Origin: Hydrocarboniphaga sp965279055
GTDB lineage: Bacteria > Pseudomonadota > Gammaproteobacteria > Nevskiales > Nevskiaceae
Reading direction: 5' to 3'
DNA length: 64,000 nt
Assembly: GCF_965279055.1 (NCBI RefSeq)
Contig: NZ_OZ257125.1
Location: 2,976,001 to 3,040,000, forward strand
The notes below the pieces were generated by a model that was given only the letters and a program-made list of their open reading frames with translations, was not told the origin of the DNA and searched no databases. The position numbers and the translations under genes were made by a program. Of the stretch, positions 46,043 through 55,440 are shown piece by piece; positions within the stretch are counted from its first letter, which is position 1, and each line of letters begins with the position of its first letter.

Positions 46043-47554
46043 TCAACCCACCTCGGGCTTCATCTGCGGGAACAGCAGCACGTCGCGGATGCTGGCACTG
46101 TCGGTCAAAAACATCACCAGGCGATCGATGCCGACGCCGACGCCGGCGGTCGGCGGCAGGCCGTATTCGAGCGCGCGAATGTAGTCGGCGTCGAAGTGCA
46201 TCGCCTCGTCGTCACCGGCATCTTTCGCCGCGACCTGCTCCATGAAGCGCGCGGCCTGGTCATCCGGATCGTTGAGCTCGGAGAAACCATTGGCGACTTC
46301 GCGGCCGCCGGCGAAGAATTCGAAGCGATCGGTGACGCTGGCATCGTGGTCGCTGCGACGCGCCAGCGGCGAGACTTCGGTCGGGTATTCGGTGATGAAC
46401 GTCGGATCCAGCAACTGCGTCTCGACGGTCTTCTCGAACACTTCGGTCAGCAGCTTGCCCCAGCCGTAAGCCGGCTTGGAATCACCGCCGACTTTTTTTG
46501 CATACGCGGCGAGAAACTCGCGATCGCCGAGCTGCTCGATGGTCACACCCGGATTGAAGCGCATCACCGATTCCTTCATCGTCCAGCGATTGAACGGCCG
46601 GTCGAGATCGTAATCGCGCTCGTTGTAGACCAGCTTGCCGCTGCCGTTCACGGCCAGCGCCACGTTGCGGATCATGTTCTCGACCAGGTCCATCGCGTCG
46701 CGGTAATCCGCGTAGGCCTGGTAGAACTCGAGCATCGTGAACTCGGGATTGTGCCGCGTGCTCAGGCCTTCGTTGCGGAAATTGCGGTTGATTTCGTAGA
46801 CGCGCTCGAAGCCGCCGACGACCAGGCGCTTCAAGTACAGCTCCGGCGCGATACGCAGGTACAGATCGCGGTCCAGCGCGTTGTGATGAGTGACGAAGGG
46901 CTTGGCCGCCGCACCACCGGCGATCGGCTGCAGCATCGGCGTTTCCACTTCCATGAAGCCCAGCGCGTCCAGATAACCGCGAATGAATTTCACGGCGGCG
47001 CCGCGCTTCTGGAAGGTCGCGCGCACTTCCGGATTGACGATCAGATCCAGATAGCGCTGACGATAGCGCGTCTCGGTGTCGGTCAGGCCCGACCATTTTT
47101 CCGGCAGCGGCCGCAGGCCCTTGACCAGCAACTCCAGCGACTTGACGCGCAGGCTCAGCTCGCCGGCCTTGGTGCGCATCACCGTGCCGAAGGCGGCGAC
47201 GATGTCGCCGACGTCCCAGCTCTTGAACGCCTCGTAGATTTCGGCGCCGATCGCATTGGACTGCACGAACAGCTGGATGCGGCCCGAGCTGTCCTGAATT
47301 TCGACGAACGACACCTTGCCCTGCCCGCGCTTGGCCATCAGGCGACCGGCGAGCCGGAACTCGCTGGTCTCGCTTTCCAGCGACGCGGCATCGCGCTCGG
47401 CATAGCAGCCGTGCAGATGCTCGGCGAGCGTGTCGCGGCGGAACGTGTTCGGGAAGGCATTGCCCGCTTCGCGCAGCTTCGCGAGCTTGTCGCGGCGCCC
47501 GGCGACGATGTGGTTTTCTTCGATCGGCGGCGTCGCGTTATTTTCTTCGGTCAT
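46043..47554 (-). CDS. lysS: Lysyl-tRNA synthetase, class II
   Basis: The 503-residue product from the ATG at 47554 has an N-terminal OB-fold anticodon domain (RLMAKRGQGKVSFVEIQDSSG) and a class II catalytic core with motif 2 YEINRNFRNEGLSTRHNPEF and motif 3 GVGVGIDRLVMFLTD. It charges tRNA-Lys. Upstream open codons pass through a palindromic repeat and into the end of prfB and are not part of the gene. It lies directly downstream of prfB, the common prfB-lysS arrangement. Confidence 0.97.
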   Translation of the reverse strand: MTEENNATPPIEENHIVAGRRDKLAKLREAGNAFPNTFRRDTLAEHLHGCYAERDAASLESETSEFRLAGRLMAKRGQGKVSFVEIQDSSGRIQLFVQSNAIGAEIYEAFKSWDVGDIVAAFGTVMRTKAGELSLRVKSLELLVKGLRPLPEKWSGLTDTETRYRQRYLDLIVNPEVRATFQKRGAAVKFIRGYLDALGFMEVETPMLQPIAGGAAAKPFVTHHNALDRDLYLRIAPELYLKRLVVGGFERVYEINRNFRNEGLSTRHNPEFTMLEFYQAYADYRDAMDLVENMIRNVALAVNGSGKLVYNERDYDLDRPFNRWTMKESVMRFNPGVTIEQLGDREFLAAYAKKVGGDSKPAYGWGKLLTEVFEKTVETQLLDPTFITEYPTEVSPLARRSDHDASVTDRFEFFAGGREVANGFSELNDPDDQAARFMEQVAAKDAGDDEAMHFDADYIRALEYGLPPTAGVGVGIDRLVMFLTDSASIRDVLLFPQMKPEVG

Positions 47555-47577
47555 TTCGTGAACCTTGCTGCTGTTGC

Positions 47578-47697
47578 CTTCTCCCTCCGGGAGAAGGTGG
47601 CGCGAAGCGCCGGATGAGGGCCTTGCAGGGATGAAGCGCACCGCTATCTGCAACACCCTCACCCCTGCCCCTCTCCCGGTGGGAGAGGGGTTCTTTC
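47578..47697. repeat. CCCTCTCCC-type palindromic repeat (second copy)
   Basis: CTCCCTCCGGGAGAAGG at one end and CCCCTCTCCCGGTGGGAGAG at the other, with CACCCTCACCCC in between, separate lysS from prfB. It abuts the prfB stop codon. Confidence 0.75.
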
Positions 47698-48793
47698 TCA
47701 GAGTCCCTGTTTGAGGCTCGCCTCGATGTACGGATCCAGATGCCCATCGAGCACTTTCTGCGTGTCCGCGATTTCGACGCCGGTGCGCAGATCCTTGATC
47801 CGCGACTGGTCGAGCACGTAGCTGCGGATCTGGCTGCCCCATTCGATGTCGGCCTTGGAGTCTTCGATCTTCTGGGCCGCGGCGTTGCGCTTGGACAGCT
47901 CCTGCTCGTACATCTTGGCGCGCAGCATCTTCATCGCCTTGTCGCGGTTGGCGTGCTGGCTGCGCTGCGTCTGGCAGGCGACGACGATGCCGGTCGGCAC
48001 ATGCTTGATGCGGATCGCCGACTCGGTCTTGTTGACGTGCTGGCCGCCGGCGCCGGAGCTGCGGAAGGTGTCCACTTCCAGGTCCGCCGGGTTGATGTCG
48101 ATTTCGATGTTGTCGTCGACTTCGGGCGACACGAACACGCCGGCGAAAGAAGTGTGGCGGCGATTGCCGGAATCGAACGGCGACTTGCGCACCAGGCGAT
48201 GCACGCCGGTTTCGGTGCGCAGCCAGCCGTAGGCATACGGGCCTTCGATGCTGACGCTGGCGCTCTTCAGGCCGGCGACTTCACCGTCGCTGCGTTCCAG
48301 CAGCTCGACCTTGAAGCCCTTGCCCTCGGCCCAGCGCATGTACATGCGCAGCAGCATGTCGGCCCAGTCCTGCGCCTCGGTGCCGCCGGCACCGGCCTGC
48401 ACGTCGAGGAAGGCGTTGCTGGTGTCCTGTTCGCCGGAGAACATGCGGCGGAACTCCATGCCCTCGGCGATGGCGATGTAGCTGAGCACGTCGCGCTCGA
48501 CGCCGGCGTACAGGCTGGCGTCGTTCTCCATCTCGGCGAGTTCCAGCAGTTCTTCGGCGTCGTTGAGGCCACGCGTGACCTTGTCGATCGGCTCGATCAC
48601 GTCGGCGAGCTTGGCGCGTTCGCGGCCCAGCTCTTGCGCGTAGGCGGGTTTGTTCCAGACGTCCGCGCTTTCCAGCTCGGCATTGACCTCGACTAGCCGG
48701 TCCAGCTTGACGTCGTAGTCAAAGATAGCCCCGGAGCGCGTCGAAACGCACTCGCAGGGCCGTGATCTCGCTTTTGATCTGATTGGGTTCCAT
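47698..48793 (-). CDS. prfB: Peptide chain release factor 2, with programmed +1 frameshift
   Basis: Translation starts at the ATG at 48793 and reads 24 codons to an in-frame TGA (48719-48721); a +1 shift on CTT then continues as DYDVKLDRLVEVNAELE to the stop at 47698, giving about 364 residues, the normal RF2 length. The SPF anticodon tripeptide (VRKSPFDSGNRR) and the GGQ motif (SSGAGGQHVNKTESAIR) are present, so it recognises UGA and UAA and triggers peptide release. The frameshift makes RF2 regulate its own synthesis. Annotating only the long downstream frame would give a false N-terminus. Confidence 0.97.
48716..48732 (-). promoter_or_regulatory. prfB programmed frameshift site
   Basis: On the minus strand the sequence CCGGGGCTATCTTTGAC places a G-rich Shine-Dalgarno-like element three bases before CTT TGA C, matching the bacterial RF2 autoregulatory site (AGGGGGTATCTTTGAC in E. 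coli). Confidence 0.95.
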
Positions 48794-48997
48794 TCAGGAG
48801 AACCGTGCGCCACTTTGGAGGGCGCGCAGTATACCGGCGCGGCCACGGCAGCCGCGAGGGGTCGTCCTTTTGCGTGGTTGAAGCACCCCCACTTGCGTGG
48901 TACAAGCCCGCAGCCGCGACTGATTCAGCGATCAGGCGCAGGCACAAAACTAGAAAGCCGCACGCCGTATCGACATCTCAGAAGGGAGAGCACACCG

Positions 48998-50422
48998 ATG
49001 GTACGTTCCGCATTGCTCAGCAGCCTGGTGGCGCTGACCGTTGCCCTGCCGGCGTTCGCGCAGGACGCGCCGCCGCCCGCAGTTTCCGACGTCGGCGCGC
49101 CCGAGGCCACCGTCGCCGCTCCGGCCCCGCTGTCCGAAAGCCAGGGCGAGCCGGCGCCGAGTTCGGACGCGCCGCCCGCAGCTACCGAGCCGATGGCAGA
49201 CTCCGGCAGCGACGCGCCGCCGCCGAGCATGACCTCGGTCAACGACAGCGGCGACGCCGGGCATGGCGGCGGCACGCAGGGCGCCAACAACACGATCGGC
49301 AGCCGCTTCTACATCGCGCCGATGATGTCCTACGTTTTCGCCGACAAGTCGCGCGATACCGACGACGGTTACGGCGGTGCGCTGGCGCTGGGCAAGAAGT
49401 TCGGCGACGCGCTGGCGATCGAAGCCAACGGCTACTACAACCGCTTCAGCGACAACGTCGCCGGCGGCGATGGCGCAGCCGAGACGTTCGGTGGCGGCCT
49501 GTCGCTACTGCTGGCACCGCTGCCCAGCTTCCGCGACGTCTACCTGATCGCCACCGGCGCCTACGGCATCACCAAGAACCTGCCCGGCGCGCCCGACGAC
49601 AACTACAAGAGCTGGCTCTACGGCGCCGGCCTCGGCTACCTGCTGCAGCTGACCGACGGCGGCACCGCGCTGCGCGCCGAGGCGATCTACCGCGTCGACG
49701 ACCACAAGCAAAGCGACGCCGGTGCGAAGAACTTCGAGGACGTGGTGTTCAACCTGGGCCTGATGATCCCGCTGGGCGGCAAGGCCGAGCCGGAAGTCAC
49801 CGACAGCACCACGCCGGCCGCGGTTGTGCCGATCGGGGCCGACGACGACAACGACGGCGTGCCCAACGAGCTCGACCAGTGCCCGGCGACGCCGGCCGGC
49901 GCGATCGTCAACGCCCAGGGCTGCGAGAACGATGAAGACGGCGACGGCGTCGTCGACCGCCTCGACCGCTGCCCCAGCACGCCCGCCGGCACGCCGGTCA
50001 ACGAGGAAGGCTGCCCGGTCGCCAAGGGCTGCAAGACGCCGGAGCCCGGCCAGGCGATCACGCTGGAAGGCTGCGCCGCCGGCGACACCATCGTGCTGCA
50101 GGGCGTGACCTTCGAGTTCGACAAGGCGCGGCTGACGCCCAACGCCAAGGTGATCCTCGACGGCGTCGGCGACGCGCTGGTCGCCAAACCCGAGATCAAG
50201 GTCGAAGTCGGCGGTCACACCGACGCCAAGGGCTCGGATGCCTACAACCTCAAGCTGTCGGACAGCCGCGCCCAGGCGGTCGAGCAGTACCTGATCGGCC
50301 GCGGCATCGCCGCCAGCCGTCTCAGCGCCAAGGGCTACGGCGAAAGCATGCCGGTGGCCGACAACGACACCGACGAAGGCCGCGAGCTGAATCGCCGCGT
50401 GGAACTGAAGATCGCCCCCTAG
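48998..50422 (+). CDS. OmpA-family outer-membrane protein with calcium-binding repeats
   Basis: The 474-residue product has a signal peptide (to about residue 21, AFA|QDA), a long Pro/Ala/Ser-rich linker (about 22-95), a beta-barrel-like domain (about 100-265), two thrombospondin type 3-like repeats (DDDNDGVPNELDQCPATP and DEDGDGVVDRLDRCPSTP) and a C-terminal OmpA peptidoglycan-binding domain (VTFEFDKARLTPNAK ... GGHTDAKGSD ... LSDSRAQAVEQYL). It should anchor the outer membrane to peptidoglycan. A GAAGGGAGAG ribosome site supports the ATG at 48998. Confidence 0.9.
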   Translation: MVRSALLSSLVALTVALPAFAQDAPPPAVSDVGAPEATVAAPAPLSESQGEPAPSSDAPPAATEPMADSGSDAPPPSMTSVNDSGDAGHGGGTQGANNTIGSRFYIAPMMSYVFADKSRDTDDGYGGALALGKKFGDALAIEANGYYNRFSDNVAGGDGAAETFGGGLSLLLAPLPSFRDVYLIATGAYGITKNLPGAPDDNYKSWLYGAGLGYLLQLTDGGTALRAEAIYRVDDHKQSDAGAKNFEDVVFNLGLMIPLGGKAEPEVTDSTTPAAVVPIGADDDNDGVPNELDQCPATPAGAIVNAQGCENDEDGDGVVDRLDRCPSTPAGTPVNEEGCPVAKGCKTPEPGQAITLEGCAAGDTIVLQGVTFEFDKARLTPNAKVILDGVGDALVAKPEIKVEVGGHTDAKGSDAYNLKLSDSRAQAVEQYLIGRGIAASRLSAKGYGESMPVADNDTDEGRELNRRVELKIAP

Positions 50423-50518
50423 CTTTTGCGGCGGACATTGACCCGGCTGGCCGGCGACGCGGATAATCCGCGTCCGGCCACGCCGGGTTGTTTATTGCGA
50501 TGTCGAGCGGGACCGTGT

Positions 50519-50595
50519 CGGGGTATAGCGCAGTCTGGTAGCGCGCCTGCTTTGGGTGCAGGATGTCGGGAGTTCGAATCTCTCTACCCCGACCA
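50519..50595 (+). tRNA. tRNA-Pro (anticodon TGG)
   Basis: A 77-base cloverleaf with encoded CCA: acceptor CGGGGTA/TACCCCG, D-arm GCGCAGTCTGGTAGCGC, anticodon stem CCTGC/GCAGG with loop TTTGGGT, and T-arm GGGAGTTCGAATCTCT. The anticodon TGG reads CCA and related proline codons. The sequence immediately downstream becomes markedly A+T-richer, and the accessory island begins here. Confidence 0.95.
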
Positions 50596-50786
50596 ATTTA
50601 TAATCAAGCACTTAGGATCGATTTTAAGGCATCCGAAAGTGCAGAAGTTTTGACAATTGACGGTTTTGCGCTACATCTGCGCTAAATCACCGCGATTTGT
50701 TACCTAAACTATTTTTCGCCACTGGTTTGTCGACTGTCGTTCCGGCTCGTCCGGCAGGCGTTCTGCGCAAACTCGCGGTTGCAGGA

Positions 50787-51368
50787 TCACGGGCAAGCCC
50801 GGCAATCCCTCGCCTGCATGCTCTTGAAGATGGCGTTCTGGCGGGCATGAAGCAGTGGGCTACTGCTAGCGGTGTAGCCGGCCCGCATCTGCATTCTCAG
50901 GCTCGCCAATGATTCGCAAAGCGACGCGCACGAATACCCGACATAAGCCGCGTCGGCATCCCTGGCACGCGCTGCCGCTCTCTGTTGCTCCTGTTGGCGC
51001 CCTGCCCGCGCCGCGCTCTGAACCTCGCGGCTGTAGCGCTCGTCGGCTTGGTCAAGTAGCCACTGGTTCGGGTTTGCCTGTTGCGCGGGCTGACTACGCG
51101 GCGTGTAGGCCACCGAAGGCGCCGAAACGGAGCATGGTGCGTCCTGTCGCCAGTTGCGCCCGCTCTGATCCGAGCACTGATAGAGGGTAACCGGCTCTTG
51201 TGGCACAGCTTGCTCTGACGCCACCGGCTCCGATGCCGGCTGACTACTGACGTAGGAGCGGCCAGCGAACAGCAATGACGCCAACACCAGCGCCACTGCG
51301 GCGAGGTAGCGCGGAAAATGGTCTACGCTGCGCGCGCGGCTTCGATGTGGAACGCGGATAGGGTTCAT
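50787..51368 (-). CDS. Membrane-anchored hypothetical protein with DUF4124-like motif
   Basis: The 193-residue product has a basic N-terminus, one membrane segment (YLAAVALVLASLLFAG, about 21-36) and then TLYQCSDQSGRNWRQDAPC (about 82-100), a Cys-flanked motif reminiscent of DUF4124 domains, followed by an Arg/Ala/Gln-rich probable coiled coil and a C-terminal segment with four cysteines. No function is known. A smaller protein at 59925-60224 carries a similar Cys motif after a membrane segment. The 190 bases between tRNA-Pro and this gene hold no evident gene. Confidence 0.6.
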   Translation of the reverse strand: MNPIRVPHRSRARSVDHFPRYLAAVALVLASLLFAGRSYVSSQPASEPVASEQAVPQEPVTLYQCSDQSGRNWRQDAPCSVSAPSVAYTPRSQPAQQANPNQWLLDQADERYSREVQSAARAGRQQEQQRAAARARDADAAYVGYSCASLCESLASLRMQMRAGYTASSSPLLHARQNAIFKSMQARDCRACP

Positions 51369-51608
51369 GGGGTGCGAACGGTTGATTGGCCTTGAGTCTG
51401 CCCATGCGAACCAGTCAGAACGCGGCAGAGTCGATCAGCGGCGCACCTTGGCGGGCGTATAGCTGAGAGGTGGTGCACGGCGGAGCCATCCCGTCGGTAG
51501 CGCTTACCAAGCAAGTGAGGCCATGATCCAGAAGCGATCCCGCCCCAGCACGTAAACGCACGCCGATGACTAGCGCACAACCGGTAGACATTCGATCCGC
51601 GCTGTTAG

Positions 51609-52804
51609 GGAAGGTCTGAAAAACCCATTGCGAGTGGCGTGATGGTTGCTGCGATCTGTGGCTAGAAAAGAATCGGAGCGGAAGCAATGCAGTTGAGTTT
51701 CGGGGACGCGGAGTACGCGGGCAAGCGAAAACGGACACGTCGGGAGATTTTCCTAGCCGAGATGGACCAGGTGGTTCCGTGGAAGCTGCTGCTGTCGCTG
51801 ATCGAGCCGGTGTATCCGGTGGGCGGCGATGGACGGCCGCCGTATCCGCTGGCGACGATGCTGCGCATTCACCTCATGCAGAACTGGTTCGGATTGTCGG
51901 ATCCGGCGATGGAAGAGGCGCTGTACGAAGTCGCCTCGATGCGTCAGTTTGCCGGGCTGTCGCTGACGCGGCCGATCCCGGACGAGACCACGATTCTGAA
52001 TTTCCGACACCTGCTGGAAACGTATGGGTTAGCACTGGAGCTTTTCACCCGGATCAATGCCTACCTGGGGCGCAAAGGCTTGCTGCTCAAGCGCGGCAGC
52101 ATGGTGGATGCCACGATCATTTCGGCGCCGAGTTCGACCAAGAACGCCGACGGTGAGCGCGATCCCGAGATGCACCAGACCAAGAAAGGCAATCAGTACT
52201 TTTTCGGCATGAAGGCGCACATCGGCGCGGACGTGGATTCTGGCTTGGTGCACACCGTGGTGGTAACCGCTGCCAATGAAGCCGACATCGCGGTGGTGGA
52301 CGAGTTGCTGCACGGCAGGGAGCAAGTAGTCTATGCCGACGCGGGCTACACGGGCGCAGACAAGCGCGTGGTGAGAAAGAAACTGCAGTGGCAGATCGCG
52401 GCTCGCTCAAGCCGGATTCGTGCGATGCCGGAAGGCAGTCAAAAGCGCGCGGCTCAGCAGGCGGAATATGCCAAGGCTCGCGTTCGCGCCTTCGTCGAGC
52501 ATCCGTTTCGCGTAATCAAGCGGCAGTTCGGCTACAACAAGGCGCGCTTCAAGGGCCTGGCGAAAAACACGGCGCAGGTGATGACCCTGTTTGCGCTGTC
52601 GAATCTGTGGATGGTGCGAAAGAAATTGCTGTCGATGACGGGGGAATTGCGCCCGCTGATACTCAATGTGGGATGAATTGTCACCGGTAAGCGTCTTTTG
52701 ATCAGCTCAGGCCGATAAATGAATCAGTCGGCTTCGCAGAAAACAATCATGAAGGCAGCGCCGCAGTCACCGCTTCGACTTTCGGTGAGTTATTCAGAGG
52801 TTCC
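51609..52804 (+). mobile_element. IS5-family insertion sequence, 1196 bp, with TTAG target duplication
   Basis: The ends are GGAAGGTCTGAAAAAC at the left and, read inward from the right, GGAACCTCTGAATAAC, imperfect inverted repeats matching at 13 of 16 positions. TTAG flanks the element at 51605-51608 and 52805-52808, the YTAR-type four-base duplication usual for IS5-group elements. One transposase gene fills most of it. Rebuilding the interrupted reading frame with one TTAG confirms the boundaries. Confidence 0.93.
51687..52676 (+). CDS. IS5-family transposase
   Basis: The 329-residue product is an intact DDE transposase: an N-terminal domain (about 20-130), the first Asp in GSMVDATIISAPSS, the second in VVYADAGYTGAD and the Glu in FVEHPFRVIKRQFGYNKARF, followed by NLWMVRKKLL. 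It cuts and rejoins the element's own ends. CGGAGCGG precedes the ATG. There is no internal stop or frameshift, so the element may be active. Confidence 0.95.
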   Translation: MQLSFGDAEYAGKRKRTRREIFLAEMDQVVPWKLLLSLIEPVYPVGGDGRPPYPLATMLRIHLMQNWFGLSDPAMEEALYEVASMRQFAGLSLTRPIPDETTILNFRHLLETYGLALELFTRINAYLGRKGLLLKRGSMVDATIISAPSSTKNADGERDPEMHQTKKGNQYFFGMKAHIGADVDSGLVHTVVVTAANEADIAVVDELLHGREQVVYADAGYTGADKRVVRKKLQWQIAARSSRIRAMPEGSQKRAAQQAEYAKARVRAFVEHPFRVIKRQFGYNKARFKGLAKNTAQVMTLFALSNLWMVRKKLLSMTGELRPLILNVG

Positions 52805-53542
52805 TTAGCTGTTATTACAGAGCAGACCCCGCGAGATAGTTCAAGCAGCCTTCAGACATCATCTGTACTCAGCGCTGTATCAGAGAGAATTGGCGCGCGA
52901 AGGGATCAGGCTCTTCAACAGGCAATTCTGACTGACTTCTATGATCTTTTTAGAACCGGCCTGTTCGCGTGGGGGCTGGACTTGAACAATCCAAACCCAC
53001 CGTTCTTTCACGCAACCGAAGTAGGCCGGCGCACACTGTCGTAATTGACGCGAGACCCGGCGAATCCAGCGGGCTATAAGTCACATCTGAATTCGATAGC
53101 ACGTATCAATGATGTGGCTCGATCTTACATCGATGAGAGCGTGAGCTGCTTTTCAAACGGACTACACAAAGCCGCAGCCGTAATGGTCGGCGCATCGGCC
53201 GAAAGCCTGATTTTGGAACTACGCGATGGAATAGTTTCAAGACTACACGCTATCGGGAAAACGCCATCACGTGACTTGCAAGATTGGCGCATCAAGCGCG
53301 TCCTAGAAGCCATTTACAGTCATTTGCGAGCGCAGCAAATGCCGTCGCAGATACGCGAAGAGTTCGAATCATATTGGCCCGCGTTCTCACAGCAGATTCG
53401 TGCAATAAGAAACGACGCGGGCCATCCTTCAAGCGTAGCTCCGGTTACAGAAGATACTGTTCATGCGTCTTTGCTGGTATATCCCGAACTGGCGAAGTTG
53501 CAAAATAAGCTCGTGGATTTTGTGGCGTCGTCTTACGCTTAG

Positions 53543-53947
53543 CTCGGCCATTCAGCAGAACAGAAAAAGCCCCGCACCAGGGGTAACCGGCGCGAGGCTC
53601 AATTGCTCGATGTGTCGAGTGTTGACTAACCTACCGACAACTACCGCAGACTGCCTCAGAAGCGGCCTGCGACAGCCCACCGGAAAGAGTGGTGAAAAGA
53701 AACAAGCATCAGACGATAAAACTGCGCATGGTGACTCCCAAAAATGTGCGAGAAGTTTCGCGCCAAAAACCTAGTCAATTGGCGCGACATGAGTAAGCTC
53801 CCGATGGCGCCCCTTACAGTTTCCACATGCCTGCCGCGCGCAGCGCTCGACCAGCTATTCGCGGCAAAGGTCAGGCGACTGTTGCGGGTTTTGCTCGGCG
53901 CCTATGGACTCGACTACACTCTTTTTTCTATTTCTGTTAGGTCTGAC
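53543..53947. other. Intergenic region of 405 bases between the pseudogene and the A+T-rich gene
   Basis: It contains a minus-strand terminator-like hairpin (53564-53600), an inverted repeat CGCGCCAA / TTGGCGCG around 53758-53787, and a plausible promoter TTGCTC (53891-53896), 18 bases, TACACT (53915-53920) for the downstream gene. I see no convincing gene in it. Confidence 0.5.
53564..53600 (-). terminator. Terminator-like hairpin read on the minus strand
   Basis: On the minus strand AGCCTCGC pairs with GCGGGGCT (one G-U) and is followed by TTTTTCTG. No minus-strand gene ends here, which makes it one of a set of orphan minus-strand terminators in this region. Confidence 0.55.
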
Positions 53948-55102
53948 ATGCGAATCAGATATTCTAGCTTGGCGCACGCGAGTCTTCTTCTAGTTGTTCT
54001 AGCTTGGACTGGTTGCGCGCAAGCTGCTGTGACGGGGTCAGTCAAGGGGTCCATTTCAACTCTGCAGGGAGAGAACATCGCCTATGCAGGCACGGCGCAT
54101 TTATACCTCTGCCAAGCATCGAACGACGTAGTCTGTACCGGAAGCACGAGTGCAGCTGCCGCAGTAGATGATAGCGGCAACTACTTAATTATCTTGGACT
54201 CAGCGGATGTCGTGCCTGGAAAATATCAGGTCACTCTCGGGAGATCAGCAACACCGGTTGGTGCTTCGCCGCCGAGTTCAACCAAGCCAGTCTTCGCTTT
54301 CGTAAACTTAGTCAACGGCAATAATAGTATTACGCAGAATTTTCAACTCCCTCCATCTGAAATTCAGATATATCCAAGCAATACCTGCGGAGTATTTATT
54401 CCGAAAAAGGGCTCTTGCACAGTCGACGTCACCCTTAAAAATACTACTAGCACCCAGATCGAATTCGATTGGTGGGCCGAGGTGCAAACTTATAGCGATA
54501 GCGGCGAAGACTCGTATATCACTGGAAAGAACGGAAAGAACTCTCGCTATCACACTACGCTTGCTGCAGGCGAATTAGTGACACTCCCAATCGTAGTGTC
54601 AACGTACAAAATGGAAGTGGGGTCACAAATACACGTTAAATTCACAGCCTCTTCCACCGATACGCCCTCTTCAATTTTGGGTCTTGGAATCTTCGGAATC
54701 AATACGACGCAGTTAAAAATGAACACCGAACTTACGTTCACTGTTGGCGGCACCGACAGTTCTGGCTTGACCCCAGTCGTTAGTTATTCTGATGGTTTGC
54801 TGAAGCTAGAAGTTCGCAATGACACCGATACTGACCTTGGTCATTTCGTGGCAAACTTTCACATCTCAAGCGGCATAGTGGTGGTTGGTGGAAGCACCGG
54901 ATCAACTTGCCCGGTTAGTAGTTTTGGATATCCTGATGTCGAGATTGAGTTCTTCTCACTGTATAAAGGTGCAAGCTGCGGGATATTTATGACAATCGCT
55001 CATGGATCATCGCTTCAATCTGTCACAGTAGACAAGGGCGATATCTATTTGGATAGCGGCAAAAAAAACAAAGAAAAATATAGCTATTCATTCGTTCCCT
55101 AG
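53948..55102 (+). CDS. Exported hypothetical protein, A+T-rich gene, probably acquired
   Basis: From the ATG at 53948 the product is 384 residues with a clear signal peptide (LAHASLLLVVLAWTGCAQA|AVT). The mature part is beta-rich: an Ig/carboxypeptidase-like segment (AGTAHLYLCQASNDVVC ... GNYLIILDSADVVPGKYQVTLG, about 45-105), a domain with a Cys pair (NTCGVFIPKKGSCTVDVTLKN, about 155-176) and a C-terminal beta domain. No catalytic motif is seen. Surface or secreted binding is a guess. The gene is visibly A+T-richer than the chromosome around it. A promoter TTGCTC-N18-TACACT lies 28 bases upstream; the longer upstream frame from 53744 is unlikely to be translated. Confidence 0.72.
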   Translation: MRIRYSSLAHASLLLVVLAWTGCAQAAVTGSVKGSISTLQGENIAYAGTAHLYLCQASNDVVCTGSTSAAAAVDDSGNYLIILDSADVVPGKYQVTLGRSATPVGASPPSSTKPVFAFVNLVNGNNSITQNFQLPPSEIQIYPSNTCGVFIPKKGSCTVDVTLKNTTSTQIEFDWWAEVQTYSDSGEDSYITGKNGKNSRYHTTLAAGELVTLPIVVSTYKMEVGSQIHVKFTASSTDTPSSILGLGIFGINTTQLKMNTELTFTVGGTDSSGLTPVVSYSDGLLKLEVRNDTDTDLGHFVANFHISSGIVVVGGSTGSTCPVSSFGYPDVEIEFFSLYKGASCGIFMTIAHGSSLQSVTVDKGDIYLDSGKKNKEKYSYSFVP

Positions 55103-55120
55103 TCCTTTAATAGACCAAGA

Positions 55121-55152
55121 AAAAGGCGCCCGATCCGTAGCCCGAGGCGCCC
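55121..55152 (-). terminator. Terminator-like hairpin read on the minus strand
   Basis: GGCGCC arms around a 15-base centre are followed on the minus strand by TTTTTCTTGG. It lies 19 bases after the convergent end of the A+T-rich gene. Upstream on the minus strand (around 55245) is a tiny open frame, MLIWRVVSASRLR..., behind GGAAAGGA. Confidence 0.55.
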
Positions 55153-55440
55153 TTGTCGTTTCTACAGCGTCCCGCACGTCTTAGCTTTTTGTCGCGTGCG
55201 TCCAGCATCCGCATGAGCTGCGCAGCCGGCTGGCGCTCACTACGCGCCATATCAGCATGATGGTCCTTTCCCAGCATTTCACGCGCGCCCGTTCTGGCGG
55301 CTGCACGACGACACCACGATTATGTCGTGTCGCTCGAGATCAACCGATGCAAGGTGCGGGCTCGGCACGACGTCAAACGGCAAGGCCGAGTTCTTTCAGC
55401 ATCGATTTATCGCTTTTGAGTTGCAGAGGCGCTTCTCAAA

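Larger units (their letters stand above)
51566..53542 (+). pseudogene. Hypothetical protein gene split by an IS5-family element and by a stop codon
   Basis: Removing 51609-52808 (the IS plus one TTAG) joins MTSAQPVDIRSALL in frame to AVITEQTPRDSSSS and restores one continuous frame of about 93 codons to a TAA at 53042-53044. The same frame continues directly after this TAA as LTRDPANPAGYKSHL ... to 53542. The C-terminal part (HKAAAVMVGASAESLILELRD, IREEFESYWPAFSQQIRAIRNDAGH) resembles hypothetical proteins in which the two halves are one polypeptide, so the TAA looks like a second lesion. A residual product could start at the TTG at 53045. Base composition is less G+C-rich than in the core genes. 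Confidence 0.75.

Noticed and set aside
50596..55102. Island considered as a prophage or defence island
   Set aside because: No integrase, phage structural, nuclease, methylase or toxin-antitoxin genes are recognisable; only an IS, a pseudogene and two hypothetical genes.
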